In this document: one piece after another, positions 30,169-30,198 of the stretch | Position numbering within the stretch: position 1 is the first letter of the stretch | Layout: every line of letters begins with the position of its first letter | Virus record (IMG/VR): IMGVR_UViG_3300022693_001746 | Location: 1-30,198 of that record | Direction: 5' to 3' (one strand) | Length of the DNA stretch: 30,198 nt | Source of the DNA: a virus | Notes under the pieces: generated by a model | The model's database searches: none | What the model was told of the DNA's origin: nothing | The model's input: the letters and a program-made list of their open reading frames with translations, nothing else | Program-made: the position numbers and the translations under genes

Positions 30169-30198
30169 ATGAAGTAAAAATATTAAAACCAGATAAGG
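30165..30198 (+). CDS. Start of an unidentified gene (3' partial)
   Basis: An ATG overlapping the nuclease stop with AGGAGG upstream opens MNEVKILKPDK and runs off the window. Eleven residues are too few to identify; in similar phages a helicase or DNA polymerase-related gene often follows a VRR-NUC gene. Confidence 0.5.
   Translation, partial: MNEVKILKPDK

Overview
The window is a stretch of a temperate, T7-like podovirus genome, either a prophage or a free phage (possibly metagenomic). It starts inside the scaffolding gene and ends in the first codons of an unidentified gene. The virion genes are podoviral: scaffold, major capsid protein, tail tubular proteins A and B, a run of large internal virion-type proteins, and a tail fibre with a T7-type N-terminal domain. 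Temperate lifestyle is indicated by a CI-type repressor, a ribbon-helix-helix regulator, a second HTH protein and a tyrosine recombinase. Base composition is moderate and ribosome binding sites are strong GGAGG types, which fits a Gram-negative host, but nothing here identifies the host species.

Layout. 1-3634: scaffold, then a cassette of fibre-like, LamG-lectin-like and adsorption-type proteins separating scaffold from capsid. 3635-3894: promoter and leader with repeated octamers. 3895-5538: major capsid protein and two small paralogous head or fibre-like proteins. 5542-16381: tail tube A and B, internal proteins, tail fibre. 16382-16811: a run of small hairpins and a holin-like membrane protein, closed by a terminator. 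16829-17732: leftward CI-like repressor and rightward ribbon-helix-helix gene around an overlapping promoter and operator region. 17812-18765: two arrays of a strictly 5-nt-periodic GGCNN repeat bracketing a RAMP-like (Cas7-like) protein, the second followed by a terminator-like hairpin inside a small leader ORF. 19098-20540: single-stranded DNA-binding protein and a partner. 20574-23334: three intergenic structured elements of similar architecture, an HTH gene, and an integrase whose catalytic box I arginine appears replaced. 22592-25156: many tiny overlapping accessory genes. 25192-27467: nucleotidyltransferase-like protein and a replication-initiator plus helicase-loader pair. 27486-30198: more small genes, a degenerate HNH-AP2 homing-endonuclease tail, and a VRR-NUC nuclease.

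How it fits together. The rightward operon starting at about 17338 probably carries regulators, recombination and replication functions, relying on host polymerases (initiator plus loader, no phage DNA or RNA polymerase in the window). The late genes at the left would be expressed after lysis commitment. The most unusual signal is the pair of GGCNN arrays around a predicted RNA-binding-type protein: 15 and 13 units with invariant GGC and degenerate two-base spacers, sharing an identical 26-base 3' end. This resembles the design of RNA sites bound by ring-shaped proteins such as TRAP and may be an undescribed RNA-based regulatory or anti-defence element.
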